Shown in pieces: positions 8,345 to 18,070 of a DNA stretch of 64,000 bases. Origin of the DNA: Agarilytica sp045430305 (GTDB lineage Bacteria; Pseudomonadota; Gammaproteobacteria; Pseudomonadales; Cellvibrionaceae); assembly GCA_045430305.1 (NCBI GenBank), contig JAILXW010000002.1, positions 496,001-560,000 of the forward strand, read 5' to 3'. Below the pieces are notes generated by a model, which saw only the letters and a list, made by a program, of their open reading frames with translations, made no database searches and had not been told where the DNA came from. A program made the position numbers and the translations under genes. How positions within the stretch are numbered: the stretch's first letter is position 1; every line of letters begins with the position of its first letter.

Positions 8345-10282
8345 ATGTCAGAAATTCACACCTATCCTGTTCCAGAAAATATCGCAGAAAATGCACATAT
8401 TAATGCGGAACAATATAACGCGCTCTATGAGCGTTCGATCAACGACAGTGAAAATTTTTGGGCTGAAAAAGGCGAAGAGTTTTTAACCTGGGAAAGTAAG
8501 TGGAGCAAGGTCAAAGAGTTTGACTTTAAGAAAGGAGAAGCCACCTGGTTTAAAGGCGGAAAATTAAATGTCAGTGTCAATTGTATTGACCGCCATCTAC
8601 CAGTACGAGCCAAACAAACCGCCATTATCTGGGAAGGCGACGACCCAAATACTGATAAAAAAGTCAGCTATCAAGAATTACACGACGAAGTGTGTAAATT
8701 TGCGAACATACTAAAAGCCCGCGGTGTTAAAAAAGGCGATCGTGTTTGTATTTATATGCCGATGATTTTAGAAGCGACATACGCCATGTTGGCATGTACG
8801 CGCATCGGTGCGGTGCATTCTGTTGTCTTTGGTGGTTTTTCACCTGAAGCCTTAAAAGATCGCATTTTAGATTCTGATTGCCGCCTAGTTGTGACAGCGG
8901 ATGAAGGCGTGCGCGGCGGAAGAACAGTGCCACTAAAAGAAAATGCCGATAAGGCCGTGGCCTCCTGCCCAAATGTGCACACGGTGTTGGTGGTGAAAAA
9001 CAGTGGTGCCGATGTCGCGTGGAACGAAGCTCACGATGTCTGGTATCACGAGTTAGCTGCAAATGCAGGCTCAGAGTGTGTACCTGAAGTTATGGATGCT
9101 GAAGACCCACTTTTCATTTTGTACACCTCTGGTTCAACCGGGAAGCCTAAAGGAGTGCTGCATACCACCGCTGGATACTTATTGATGGCGGCTATGACCA
9201 CTAAGTACGTGTTCGATTATCAAGAGGGCGAAGTTTACTGGTGCACAGCCGATGTGGGGTGGGTTACAGGGCATACTTACATTGTGTATGGGCCACTAAC
9301 TATCGGTGCCACCACACTTATGTTTGAAGGAGTACCTACCTACCCTGATGCCTCGCGTTGTTGGCAAGTGTGCGACAAGCACAACGTCAGTATTTTCTAT
9401 ACTGCGCCTACCGCGTTGCGCGCACTTATGGGTAAAGGGGATGAATATGTAACGTCGACGTCACGAAAATCCTTGCGCATTCTTGGTACCGTGGGTGAAC
9501 CCATAAATCCGGAAGCCTGGGAGTGGTACCACAAGGTGGTTGGTGAAGAGCGCTGCCCGATCGTCGATACGTGGTGGCAAACAGAAACGGGTGCTCACTT
9601 GTTGACACCGCTTCCTGGTGCAACAGCATTAAAGCCGGGTTCTGCTACGCGACCATTTTTTGGTGTAGAGCCTGCGATATTAGATGAAAAAGGCAATGAA
9701 ATAGAAGGGCCTGGGGAAGGAGCCTTTGTGGTTAAATCTTCTTGGCCGAGCCAGATTCGTACAGTATTTGGTAACCACGAACGATTGATTACTACCTATT
9801 TTGCCGCTTACCCCGGGTACTATCAGACGGGCGACGGTGCGCGGCGTGATGCCGATGGCTACTATTGGATTACAGGCCGTATGGACGACGTTTTAAATGT
9901 CAGTGGCCACCGCATGGGGACGGCCGAAGTGGAAAGCGCCCTCGTCTTACACGAAAAGGTTGCTGAAGCGGCTGTAGTGGGGTTTCCGCACGATATTAAA
10001 GGTCAGGGCATCTACGCTTACGTCACACTCATGGCCGGTGTAGAGCCAAGTGAGACGCTACAGAAGGAACTCGTTGCCATGTGCGTGACAGAGATCGGAG
10101 CCATTGCCAAGCCCGATGTTATTCAGTGGGCGCCAGGCTTACCGAAAACCCGTTCCGGTAAAATCATGCGTCGTATACTACGCAAGATTGCTGCCAACGA
10201 GCTAGACACGCTTGGTGACACGTCGACGCTTGCTGACCCGTCAGTGGTCGATGAGCTTATTGCTAATCGTAAGGTGTTGTAA
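8345..10282 (+). CDS. acs: Acetyl-coenzyme A synthetase
   Basis: Activates acetate to acetyl-CoA through acetyl-AMP. At 645 aa it has the family's standard length. The adenylating-enzyme core motif YTSGSTGKPKGVLHTTAGY lies near residue 265. Further Acs motifs are CTADVGWVTGHTYIVYGPL, VDTWWQTETG, YQTGDGARRDADGYYWITGRMDDVLNVSGHR and the C-terminal PKTRSGKIMRRILRKIA, whose Lys606 is the residue acetylated in known Acs regulation. A strong ribosome binding site (tcggggg) precedes the ATG. No actP or acetyltransferase gene is adjacent. Confidence 0.97.
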   Translation: MSEIHTYPVPENIAENAHINAEQYNALYERSINDSENFWAEKGEEFLTWESKWSKVKEFDFKKGEATWFKGGKLNVSVNCIDRHLPVRAKQTAIIWEGDDPNTDKKVSYQELHDEVCKFANILKARGVKKGDRVCIYMPMILEATYAMLACTRIGAVHSVVFGGFSPEALKDRILDSDCRLVVTADEGVRGGRTVPLKENADKAVASCPNVHTVLVVKNSGADVAWNEAHDVWYHELAANAGSECVPEVMDAEDPLFILYTSGSTGKPKGVLHTTAGYLLMAAMTTKYVFDYQEGEVYWCTADVGWVTGHTYIVYGPLTIGATTLMFEGVPTYPDASRCWQVCDKHNVSIFYTAPTALRALMGKGDEYVTSTSRKSLRILGTVGEPINPEAWEWYHKVVGEERCPIVDTWWQTETGAHLLTPLPGATALKPGSATRPFFGVEPAILDEKGNEIEGPGEGAFVVKSSWPSQIRTVFGNHERLITTYFAAYPGYYQTGDGARRDADGYYWITGRMDDVLNVSGHRMGTAEVESALVLHEKVAEAAVVGFPHDIKGQGIYAYVTLMAGVEPSETLQKELVAMCVTEIGAIAKPDVIQWAPGLPKTRSGKIMRRILRKIAANELDTLGDTSTLADPSVVDELIANRKVL

Positions 10283-10462
10283 GCATTGGGTGAGCGGGCG
10301 ACGCCCTGCGGGGGCGCTCGCTTCACTAGCTTAGTGATCAACTCATAAGTAACGTGCGCGCTTGGTTCACAAGCGCATCAGCGCGATCACCTCTATACTT
10401 ATATTCTAGCCTTGTTAAAAAAAGCCCTACAAATTTAAGAAAAATTGATTAGGAACCCGCCT

Positions 10463-11827
10463 GTGACCGGAAAAATTTCCGCAAAAGTTACCCCCGAAGA
10501 ATCCCTCGATGTTCTCTCTCAAATAGAAGTTACTCAATTAGCGCAAACGAAAACGTCAGAAATTTACGAAAATTTTCGCCGCTGTGCATTGGCAGTTTTG
10601 AACACCGGAGCAGAATCTGACGATACCAAAGAAATTCTTGAACAATTTAAGGATTTTGACGTTGATGTGATTCAACAAGAGCGTGGCATCAAGTTAGAAA
10701 TTTCTAACGCGCCGGAAAATGCATTTGTAGATGGCACAATGATTACTGGTATTCGCGAACATTTGTTTTCTGTGTTGCGAGATATTGTCTACATCAATAA
10801 TGAATTACAAGAAAATCGAGACATCGATTTATCTATTCCGTCAGGCATTACCAACGGCGTATTTCACGTCGCTCGCAACGCAGGTTTATTAAAAACTAAT
10901 TCTGAAGTCAACCTTATTGTTTGTTGGGGGGGGCACAGTATTAATGAAGTGGAATACGATTATTCGAAAGAAGTTGGCTATCAAATGGGTTTACGAGGCC
11001 TTGATATTTGCACGGGCTGTGGCCCGGGTGCAATGAAAGGGCCAATGAAGGGAGCTACCTTTGGCCACGCCAAAATGCGCCGACATGGTCGTTACATCGG
11101 TATCACTGAGCCGGGTATTATTGCAGCAGAATCGCCCAACCCCATTGTGAACAAGCTAGTTATCTTGCCCGATATCGAAAAGCGCCTAGAGGCGTTTGTA
11201 CGGGTGGGGCATGGTATTGTGGTGTTTCCTGGCGGTGTAGGTACGGCAGAAGAAATTCTTTATATATTGGGTTTGCTATTGCACCCCGACAATAAAGAAC
11301 TGCCTTTTCCGTTGATCTTTACTGGGCCAAAATCAGCCAAAGCGTATTTTGAACAGATCAATGAATTCATTGGCTTGGCTCTCGGGGAAGAGGCGCAATC
11401 ACTTTATGAAATTATTATTGATGATCCAGTGCTTGTCGCGCAAAGAATGCGAGCTAATATGGAGCAGGTGCAAGAGTTTCGCCGTAAAACCCAAGATGCC
11501 TACTATTACAACTGGGTCATAAAAATTGCCGAAGATTTACAACAGCCATTTAACCCAACCCATGAGCTAATGGCTAAGTTGGATTTACATAAAGATCAAG
11601 AAAGTTATGCGTTAGCGGCGAATCTACGTCGAGCCTTTTCCGGTATTGTGGATGGTAATGTGAAAGAACACGGGATTCGTGCGGTAGCTGAAAAAGGGCC
11701 CTATGAGATTCATGGTGATAAAGAGATTCTTGCTCCTTTAGGCGATTTGTTGCGCTCATTCGTAAAACAAAAACGGATGAAAATTCCTACGCAGGAATAT
11801 ATACCTTGCTACAAAATTGTTGAATAG
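10463..11827 (+). CDS. ppnN: Nucleotide 5'-monophosphate nucleosidase PpnN (LOG family)
   Basis: Cleaves nucleoside monophosphates to base and ribose 5-phosphate; the E. coli homologue (YgdH) is regulated by (p)ppGpp. The protein aligns by eye with PpnN over its whole length. The LOG core has CWGGHSINEVEYDY, GLDICTGCGPGAMKGPMKGA, the catalytic-region PDIEKRLEAFVRVGHGIVVFPGGVGTAEE, and then the PpnN-specific C-terminal part RRAFSGIVDGNVKEHGIRAV. I chose GTG at 10463 because agga at 10451-10454 gives good spacing; a TTG at 10445 would add six residues. The gene is monocistronic or leads into the Smr gene 87 bases downstream. Confidence 0.94.
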   Translation: MTGKISAKVTPEESLDVLSQIEVTQLAQTKTSEIYENFRRCALAVLNTGAESDDTKEILEQFKDFDVDVIQQERGIKLEISNAPENAFVDGTMITGIREHLFSVLRDIVYINNELQENRDIDLSIPSGITNGVFHVARNAGLLKTNSEVNLIVCWGGHSINEVEYDYSKEVGYQMGLRGLDICTGCGPGAMKGPMKGATFGHAKMRRHGRYIGITEPGIIAAESPNPIVNKLVILPDIEKRLEAFVRVGHGIVVFPGGVGTAEEILYILGLLLHPDNKELPFPLIFTGPKSAKAYFEQINEFIGLALGEEAQSLYEIIIDDPVLVAQRMRANMEQVQEFRRKTQDAYYYNWVIKIAEDLQQPFNPTHELMAKLDLHKDQESYALAANLRRAFSGIVDGNVKEHGIRAVAEKGPYEIHGDKEILAPLGDLLRSFVKQKRMKIPTQEYIPCYKIVE

Positions 11828-11914
11828 TTGATAGTTCAGCTCACTTGCAGCAAACAGTATTCACAAGATTTAAGTGTGTTTTGATATTTAAGGTTATTTT
11901 AAAAAGTTAAGGCA

Positions 11915-12457
11915 ATGGCAGACGAAGACGACTTTCAATCTTTGGTAGGCGATGATGTTAAACCCATCGCGCAAGAAAAGCGTGTTCATCTGAGCAGTGA
12001 AAAAGACGGCGGGGTTGATAAAGAAAAGCGCCGCTTAGCGGCTCTGGAACTTGAAGTTAGTGGCGAAGATCCGTTGTCGAGTGAACCTCAAGAGATGGTC
12101 GGGCCACTTGATGTTATTTCCTATCGGCGCCCCGGTGTGCAACACGGTGTATTTAAAAACCTGCGTTTGGGTAAATATCAAATTGATGCACGCCTTGACC
12201 TACACCGTATGAACGTTGATCTGGCGCGGCAATCTGTGTTTCGCTTTGTGCAGGACTGTGTTGCCAACGATGTGCGTACGGCGTTAATTACACATGGAAA
12301 AGGTGAAGGTCGAGAAACGCCAGCCTTATTAAAAAGCTGTGTTGCGCACTGGTTGCCACAATTAGACGAGGTTTTGGCGTGCCACACCGCGCAAAAACAA
12401 CATGGTAGTTATGGCGCGACTTACGTGTTATTCAAGAAAAACGATAATTTTCGATAA
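11915..12457 (+). CDS. Smr-domain protein (SmrA/YdaL-like)
   Basis: Small MutS-related domain protein, 180 aa. The N-terminal 70 residues are charged and variable. A conserved PGVQHGVFKNLRLGKYQIDARLDLH segment leads into the Smr domain (about residues 85-180), with the LDLHRM motif and THGKGEG loop characteristic of Smr endonucleases. The overall layout is closer to E. coli SmrA (YdaL), which also has a GLQHGVLDKLRSGKY segment, than to the ribosome-rescue nuclease SmrB. Nuclease function is known for the family; the target here is unknown. Confidence 0.85.
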   Translation: MADEDDFQSLVGDDVKPIAQEKRVHLSSEKDGGVDKEKRRLAALELEVSGEDPLSSEPQEMVGPLDVISYRRPGVQHGVFKNLRLGKYQIDARLDLHRMNVDLARQSVFRFVQDCVANDVRTALITHGKGEGRETPALLKSCVAHWLPQLDEVLACHTAQKQHGSYGATYVLFKKNDNFR

Positions 12458-12696
12458 TATTGATCGATTAGTAAAGGAAGTGGTAGATCAAATAATTTGA
12501 TTGTGCTCAATTTTAAGCGAGTAATGTATCTTTGGCGCAGTTTTATATTGTCTTGATTTGACGTAGTTGGTAATCTTTTTTTGCGCTTGAGACCTAATGA
12601 GGACGTATATTCGTCTTAAAATCTTTTGTGTTGAATTTGGCGAATACGATTTCATGTTAAGCGTCACTTTTAATATCATTTACCTCGGGGGTTATT

Positions 12697-13041
12697 ATGA
12701 AAAAATTACTTGCTACAGCAATTTTTACTATTGCGTCCACTTCGGCTTTTGCTGGCACCGCGCCTACTATTTTGAGCGCTTGTGTTATGCCTTCAGGCTC
12801 TGTTCTTTCTGTAAATGGAATGTTGAGCGACCCTGACGGCGATGCCGTTTCAGTTGCACCACTTGTTGTGGGTGTTTGTGTTGATGGACTACTCGCAAAC
12901 TACACATATCCAGCGAGCTACAACTGTAATGTTCCTGTTGGTGCGGACTTTGTTACGTTGGTTGCTGGCGATGCAGAGAGCAACTTTAGTGATCCGGTGC
13001 TTGTTGACCTTAGAAATGCACCGAGTTGTGAATTCTTTTAA
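12697..13041 (+). CDS. Small secreted protein of unknown function
   Basis: The 114-aa product begins with a clear Sec signal peptide (MKKLLATAIFTIASTSAFA, cleavage after residue 19). The mature part of about 95 residues has four cysteines, which could form two disulfides, and a DPDGDAVSVAP stretch that resembles a fragment of an Ig/cadherin-type fold. A strong ggggg-type ribosome binding site lies 8 bases before the ATG, and a good terminator follows. I do not recognise the family. Its own leader and terminator suggest a single-gene transcript for an exported protein. Confidence 0.75.
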   Translation: MKKLLATAIFTIASTSAFAGTAPTILSACVMPSGSVLSVNGMLSDPDGDAVSVAPLVVGVCVDGLLANYTYPASYNCNVPVGADFVTLVAGDAESNFSDPVLVDLRNAPSCEFF

Positions 13042-13064
13042 ACAATTCGAGATTCACTTCGAGC

Positions 13065-13094
13065 AAAAGCCGCTTTCTATTGGCGGCTTTTTTT
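13065..13094 (+). terminator. Rho-independent terminator
   Basis: The 9-base stem aaaagccgc (13065-13073) pairs with gcggctttt (13083-13091) around a 9-base loop, and the T-run continues to 13094. It ends the transcript of the small secreted protein. Confidence 0.85.
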
Positions 13095-13474
13095 CTGCAG
13101 TCCTGAGCATCCTTAAACTATATAAATCGATCGATTGATATTTTCTCAAGAAGCGTATACAAATCTCCCATGAATAAAATTTATATCTCTGCAAATGTCT
13201 TATAGGATGATACTTTTGCCTTAACTCCGAACATAATGGATAGTGGGTTTCGGCCTGATTTGATTGTCGACGTATGGCATGGCGGTGGCGATTCAAGCAC
13301 TTTGATTATCTTTGCGTTGAGTGTGATTACTGTTGCCTGAGAACGAGGTCTTATACTGGTGTCGAGCAGAAGGGCGATATTGTTGAGGTTTACGATGTTG
13401 AGTGTCTAATATCGAAAATGCTCCCAGAAGAAGCTTGAGAGCAAAGAGCTAAACCGTAAAAATGACTAAATGAA
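13095..13474. other. Gap without a convincing gene
   Basis: About 380 bases between the terminator and the 3' end of the histidine kinase gene. Short frames occur on both strands, for example a 34-codon frame near 13234 starting MDSGFRPD, but none has a ribosome binding site. I saw no repeat, tRNA or strong hairpin. It may hold decayed coding sequence. Confidence 0.4.
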
Positions 13475-16099
13475 TTAGTTCAAATATTTTGTGAGAGTGT
13501 TTTCAAGATCATCAAAATCAATGGGCTTGGTGATGTAGTCATTCATGCCTGAGGTGCTTGCGAGATCATAGTCTTTTTGCATGGCGTTCGCCGAAAGCCC
13601 ACATATAGTAAGATCTTTAAAACCAAGTTTGCGAATGTTTTTGGTGGCCTGATAGCCATCCATTACAGGCATTTGTACATCCATTAATACTAAGTCGTAT
13701 GAGTTTTTTTCTATCATTTGTGTGGCGACTAAACCGTTGTCTGCAATATCGTATGTGATGCCCATATCTTCTAGCATGTCACCGGCCACCATTTGATTGA
13801 TTTCATTATCTTCTACTAAAAGTATGTGGCCCATCAAACGACGATTTTTATTTGAGTGTTCAATCGATTGAGTTTGTTGGCCTTCGACCCCCAACAACTG
13901 ATCAACGAAGTGTTGTAATTTTAGCGGAGAGAATGGATGAGAAATAATAGGCCCAGCCCAAACTTCGTGTAAGCGATTTTTAAGTGTGTTGGGCTGCATA
14001 TCAAGCACTAGGCCGAGTTTGCAGTTTGGGTATTTGTCTTGGATGATTTTGGCTTTTTCAAACTGGTCGCCATTGGTAATATCCATCAAATGTAGTTTGT
14101 CAGCCTGAATACTGTCTTGCACCTCTGTAAGAGAATATAAGTTGACGTCGTTCGTAAAACGGCTGAGGCTGTTTTCTGGTATTAGCGGAGTTTGGTGATC
14201 ACAGAAATAGTGAATAACATCAGAGGCTGTATCCACATCCAACAAGTTTTCGTTACCAACAGGTTCCACTTCGATACTTGCGTAAAACTCGCTTCCCTGG
14301 TCTATTTTGGATTCGACTCGAATGTCGCCGTGCATTAACTCAGTTAATTGTTTTACGATTGAAAGCCCTAGGCCGGTACCGCCAAACTGCCTACTAGTAG
14401 AACCGTCGGCTTGAGTGAAAGATTCAAATACGCTGTCACATTGTTCTGGCGACATGCCGATACCGCTATCTTTTACCGAAAAACATAGGAGCCAATTAGA
14501 GCGTTTAGCATTAAATTCGATATCAAAATAAATGTCGATCGAACCCTTCGCGGTAAATTTTATCGCATTATTACAAAGGTTTAGCAAAATTTGGTTAAGG
14601 CGAAGAGGGTCGCCTAGTAATGTTCTGGGTAGTGCGTCGCTCACGTGAACTCGAAAATTAAGGGCTTTTTCGTCGGCACGTAAAAATGCAGCCGATATTA
14701 AATTTTCGATGATGTCATTAAGGTTGAATTCTATTTTTTCAATTTCAAGCTTTCCGGCTTCAATTTTGGAAACATCGAGAATGTCATTGATGACCCCCAT
14801 CATAACGCCGCCAGAATAGGCGATTTTTTCTAGGTAGCCACGCTGTTTTTCATTTAGATCTGTCTTTAGTGTGAGGTCGACTAAGCCGATAATGCCATTC
14901 ATTGGTGTGCGAATTTCATGGCTCATGTTGGCCAGAAACATACTCTTTGATTGTGTGGCATTTTCGGCCTTTTCTTTTTCAGTAGCCAGCGCGCTGTTCA
15001 ATTCTTCTTGCTGTTTGTTTAGGTCTTGAGCTGTTTTAAGAAGCTGCGTTGTTTGTTTGTTTCTCTCTCGGAAAATATCCGCAGCACGAGCTAAGTCGCC
15101 CACTTCATCTTTGCGGTTTATCTCGTCTATGCTCTGTACTTCTTTTCCTTTTGACAAGGTGTTGAATACCTCAGTCAAACTTTTTATGGGCAGTAAGATT
15201 TTGGCTATCAAGAAGAAGGCCGTAATAAGTGCAAGTACAATGCAGGCAAGTGCAATAATGTCACTGCGTCTTTGTATCTCTTCAGAAATATCGGCAGCAT
15301 TTTTTGATGCGAGCACTTGTTCAGCAGTGGTGGTTCGTCGTAACTCTTTTGAAAGATAGAGAAATTCGTTGGCAGACCCTGTCATCACTACATTCACTAA
15401 GAATGTGTAGCCTCTAGTTAATTGGGTTAATCGATTGAAGTGCTGTTTTACCTCGGTAAGCAATTTAATAAATGTTGGGTTCTTAAAAGGTTTTATCGCG
15501 CTAGAGGCCAGTTGTAGCTCGTTGGATACGTTGGAGGCGTATTCGAAATCGGGAGAAAGTAAATAGTTATAGGCGTTGACCCTTACGTTCGCTAAGTGGG
15601 TGCGAGTGCTGTAGGTTACGTTTTCATCATAATTGGCTAAGTGTGTTTCTAGGCTTTTAATGTTTTTTAGGAAGTCATTGTTGAAAATGCGCTCTTGACC
15701 TGTACGGCCTTCAATTACCGTCGCGAAATTTTCACTGTAATCACTGAGGTGGGCGCGCATTCGTTCAATGGCATTTTGTTTCTCCTCTTCGCCTTCGCTT
15801 TCTTTTATTCTGTCAGAAAGTGAATCTAGATCATTGCTTAATACTGACATCAAGTCGTTAAATCGAGAAATGGATGATTCGCTAGCCGTGCCTTTGTAGA
15901 TGAGGACGTTGCGTTGTAGATCGACAAGGTTGCGTTCAAGCGAATGCACAATTTCGGCTTGGGCAAAAGCTTCTGTAGTGCTTTTTTGGGCAGCAATTAG
16001 GGTGCCCTGGCTAACCCGCGTGAGGGTAACTTGTACAAAGAGAATGCTTATGAGCGCCGTTAGTACGACACCGAGTTGAAGTTGGAGTGAGCGAAGCAT
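13475..16099 (-). CDS. Hybrid sensor histidine kinase/response regulator
   Basis: Inner-membrane hybrid kinase, 874 aa. TM1 lies at about residues 9-29. A helical, mostly alpha periplasmic domain of about 250 residues follows, resembling the helical-bundle sensors of TorS or HBM type. TM2 is at about 281-303, then a HAMP domain and coiled coil. The HisKA box MSHEIRTPMNG has His394; the ATPase domain has N-box NLCNNAIKF, DSGIGM and GGTGLGLS near 573. A degenerate receiver-like stretch (about 625-740) precedes a full receiver with Asp807 in LMDVQMPVMDG and Lys858. There is no Hpt domain, so phosphotransfer needs a separate Hpt protein. It starts two bases after the solute-binding-protein gene. 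Confidence 0.93.
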   Translation of the reverse strand: MLRSLQLQLGVVLTALISILFVQVTLTRVSQGTLIAAQKSTTEAFAQAEIVHSLERNLVDLQRNVLIYKGTASESSISRFNDLMSVLSNDLDSLSDRIKESEGEEEKQNAIERMRAHLSDYSENFATVIEGRTGQERIFNNDFLKNIKSLETHLANYDENVTYSTRTHLANVRVNAYNYLLSPDFEYASNVSNELQLASSAIKPFKNPTFIKLLTEVKQHFNRLTQLTRGYTFLVNVVMTGSANEFLYLSKELRRTTTAEQVLASKNAADISEEIQRRSDIIALACIVLALITAFFLIAKILLPIKSLTEVFNTLSKGKEVQSIDEINRKDEVGDLARAADIFRERNKQTTQLLKTAQDLNKQQEELNSALATEKEKAENATQSKSMFLANMSHEIRTPMNGIIGLVDLTLKTDLNEKQRGYLEKIAYSGGVMMGVINDILDVSKIEAGKLEIEKIEFNLNDIIENLISAAFLRADEKALNFRVHVSDALPRTLLGDPLRLNQILLNLCNNAIKFTAKGSIDIYFDIEFNAKRSNWLLCFSVKDSGIGMSPEQCDSVFESFTQADGSTSRQFGGTGLGLSIVKQLTELMHGDIRVESKIDQGSEFYASIEVEPVGNENLLDVDTASDVIHYFCDHQTPLIPENSLSRFTNDVNLYSLTEVQDSIQADKLHLMDITNGDQFEKAKIIQDKYPNCKLGLVLDMQPNTLKNRLHEVWAGPIISHPFSPLKLQHFVDQLLGVEGQQTQSIEHSNKNRRLMGHILLVEDNEINQMVAGDMLEDMGITYDIADNGLVATQMIEKNSYDLVLMDVQMPVMDGYQATKNIRKLGFKDLTICGLSANAMQKDYDLASTSGMNDYITKPIDFDDLENTLTKYLN

Positions 16100-16101
16100 A
16101 T

Positions 16102-17391
16102 TTATGAGCTAATAAATTCGTACCATTTTTGTAAACTGTATTCGTAGGTGGGCATTACCGTATTCCATACGGCAACATTGCTCAACCGCTTGTTGTAACT
16201 ACCGCCCGAGCGCAGTGCTCCTTTTTTTACTGAGACTTTACCATCAGTGCCTTTGAGTTGTTTTGCCGCGACTTTTCCGTCGTACCAATAATCCCATTCT
16301 TCTGGCAGCAAATATTCTTTTGAACGATACGGGTTTGAAATGTAGTAACCTTGTCTGGCAATGAATGCGCCGGGCCAGCCCGATAACCACCAATTCATGT
16401 ATTCGTATGCTGCATCTTTTTCTTTACCTTGTGTTGCTGAAGAAAGACACATTACCCCGTGCCAGCCACGATAACCTTCTTTGGGTGCCGCGTAGGTCAC
16501 CGGTATGCCTTGGCCGTTCAGGGAAGAAACCCCTGGTGAAAACATGCTTTCGATAACGACACGGCCTGAAGCCATGAATTGAACGGATTCTGGGACAGAC
16601 GTCCAAAACCCACTGAAGTGCCCACGCTTTTTATATTCCATCAATACCGTAAATAGCTTATCCATTTCAGTTTTTGTAATGGAACCGATGTCGTTAAACT
16701 GTACTAAACCACGTGTTTGGGCCGCTAATGCAAGGTCAAAAATTCCAATGGTGGGGGCGTTAACAATACCAACCTTGCCTTGGTACTTTTCATCTAGCAG
16801 CCAGCCCCAGCTTTCGGTTTCGTAGGGTATGCCTTGTTCGACATGTTGTGTGTTGTAACCGTAGGAGTCGACATTGTGTACGTAAGGCAAAAAGCTTAAC
16901 TGCTCAGTATGATTTTTACCTAGGGAACCATCTTCTTGTACATGCAAAATTTTATATGGTGCGTCGCCCGCACCAAATTTTGCTTTAGGGCTGAGCCTCC
17001 CCGTTTTTGTTAATGTGTTAATTTCATCCCAATAGGTTAATCGCTTTTTTTCAATGGCTTGAATGGAGCCTGAGCGCCAAAGAACATTGATGCTATTCGA
17101 CCACTGTTCATATAAATCGAACGATTTAGGCGACACTGACGCTTTTTGCAAGACCGCTGCGCTGCCTCTAGGTTCGTATTCCAGCTCAATCCCAAGGTCT
17201 TGCATGGCGCGCTGACGCAACTCTTCTTGCAGGGTAACGTGTGTGCCAAGCACGCGAATTTTTGTTTTGTTGCGAGCGAAAACGTAGGGGGCCTGAGCGC
17301 CTAGTGTGGCGGCTGCGCCAGCGGCGACCAGGGTCTTCACGGTGTTACGTTTTTTGGCGTCAATCGTTCGTGTTGGGGTAAGCTTTTTCAT
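16102..17391 (-). CDS. Extracellular solute-binding protein paired with the sensor kinase
   Basis: Periplasmic binding protein, 429 aa, of the PotD/spermidine-type (cluster D) fold. The N-terminus is a long Tat-like or Sec signal: DAKKRNTVKTLVAAGAAATLGAQAPYVFA, with KR in place of the twin arginines and likely cleavage after residue 39. The mature domain has IRVLGTHVTLQEELRQRA, SFDLYEQWSNSINVLW and a long C-terminal lobe. No ABC permease or ATPase gene is nearby; the next gene, two bases downstream, is the hybrid kinase. By analogy with TorT-TorS and LuxP-LuxQ, the protein probably presents a ligand to the kinase's periplasmic domain. The ligand is unknown. Confidence 0.85.
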   Translation of the reverse strand: MKKLTPTRTIDAKKRNTVKTLVAAGAAATLGAQAPYVFARNKTKIRVLGTHVTLQEELRQRAMQDLGIELEYEPRGSAAVLQKASVSPKSFDLYEQWSNSINVLWRSGSIQAIEKKRLTYWDEINTLTKTGRLSPKAKFGAGDAPYKILHVQEDGSLGKNHTEQLSFLPYVHNVDSYGYNTQHVEQGIPYETESWGWLLDEKYQGKVGIVNAPTIGIFDLALAAQTRGLVQFNDIGSITKTEMDKLFTVLMEYKKRGHFSGFWTSVPESVQFMASGRVVIESMFSPGVSSLNGQGIPVTYAAPKEGYRGWHGVMCLSSATQGKEKDAAYEYMNWWLSGWPGAFIARQGYYISNPYRSKEYLLPEEWDYWYDGKVAAKQLKGTDGKVSVKKGALRSGGSYNKRLSNVAVWNTVMPTYEYSLQKWYEFISS

Positions 17392-17672
17392 GCGACGTGC
17401 CGATTAGTTGATCACTATTCGAGTATAGTCAAACAGGGCTATTCGTGCGGTATAGCCAATTGTTATAGAGCGAAGAGATTAGTTCTGTTTTTGGTGTGGC
17501 CTCTCAGTAAGATCTGAAAAAACAAAAAATGTCGGCTCTGGCGCTCATGTGCACAAGTCGACGTTGCTAAAATGAAGGTCATAGGTGGGCTGAACTCAAT
17601 ATGCGTTCAGCCATAGGAAAGAGAAATGGCGAGGTAGGAAATACATAATTGGTGTGTTGCAGCGCGTAAAAA

Positions 17673-17936
17673 TTAAACCCCCATTTTTTGTAATGTGTTA
17701 ACTATTTCTCGCACAATGCCTGCAGCAACCGGGTGGTTTGATTCAAAGCGAGCTTCCAGCGAATTTGCGAGATCAACCGGCGAGCTGCTAGGGTTATTCT
17801 CTTCTGTGTCCAATAAGCGTTGAATATCTACTTCCAGGCTTTGAGCAAGCGCTAGGGTTTCTTCGTCTACCGAGTCACTGCTGTCTATCTGATCGCGAAG
17901 TTTTTTTAAGGCATTTTTGATGTTGTCTGCACTCAT
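17673..17936 (-). CDS. DUF4404 family small protein
   Basis: An 87-aa, mostly helical, soluble acidic protein. It shows the DUF4404 pattern: an N-terminal helix (NIKNALKKLRDQI), a central LEVDIQRLLD segment and a C-terminal RFESNHPVAAGIVREIVNTLQKMGV, where the xFExxHP motif is the family mark. It is preceded by an aggag-type site on the minus strand. Function unknown. It lies alone between the binding-protein gene and the acyltransferase gene. Confidence 0.8.
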   Translation of the reverse strand: MSADNIKNALKKLRDQIDSSDSVDEETLALAQSLEVDIQRLLDTEENNPSSSPVDLANSLEARFESNHPVAAGIVREIVNTLQKMGV

Positions 17937-18070
17937 GCTGGCTCCTTATTGTGTGAAGTCTTTCTTAATCATAAGCCAATTGGAGCAGGATTACATGGGA
18001 AAAGGGCAGCGCTGGAATGTAATAAGTTGCCACTGAAGCGGCGCCCGCATATTGCTGGTGTATGCGGCCG

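Noticed and set aside
10292..10320. GC-rich hairpin after acs as a terminator
   Set aside because: Two competing pairings exist and no T-run follows on either side, so termination is not supported.
13054..13296. 80-codon minus-strand frame between the secreted protein and the kinase
   Set aside because: It runs through the terminator, has no ribosome binding site, and shows no recognisable sequence.
13234..13341. 34-codon frame starting MDSGFRPD in the gap before the kinase gene
   Set aside because: No ribosome binding site, poor composition and no family; treated as chance or decayed sequence.
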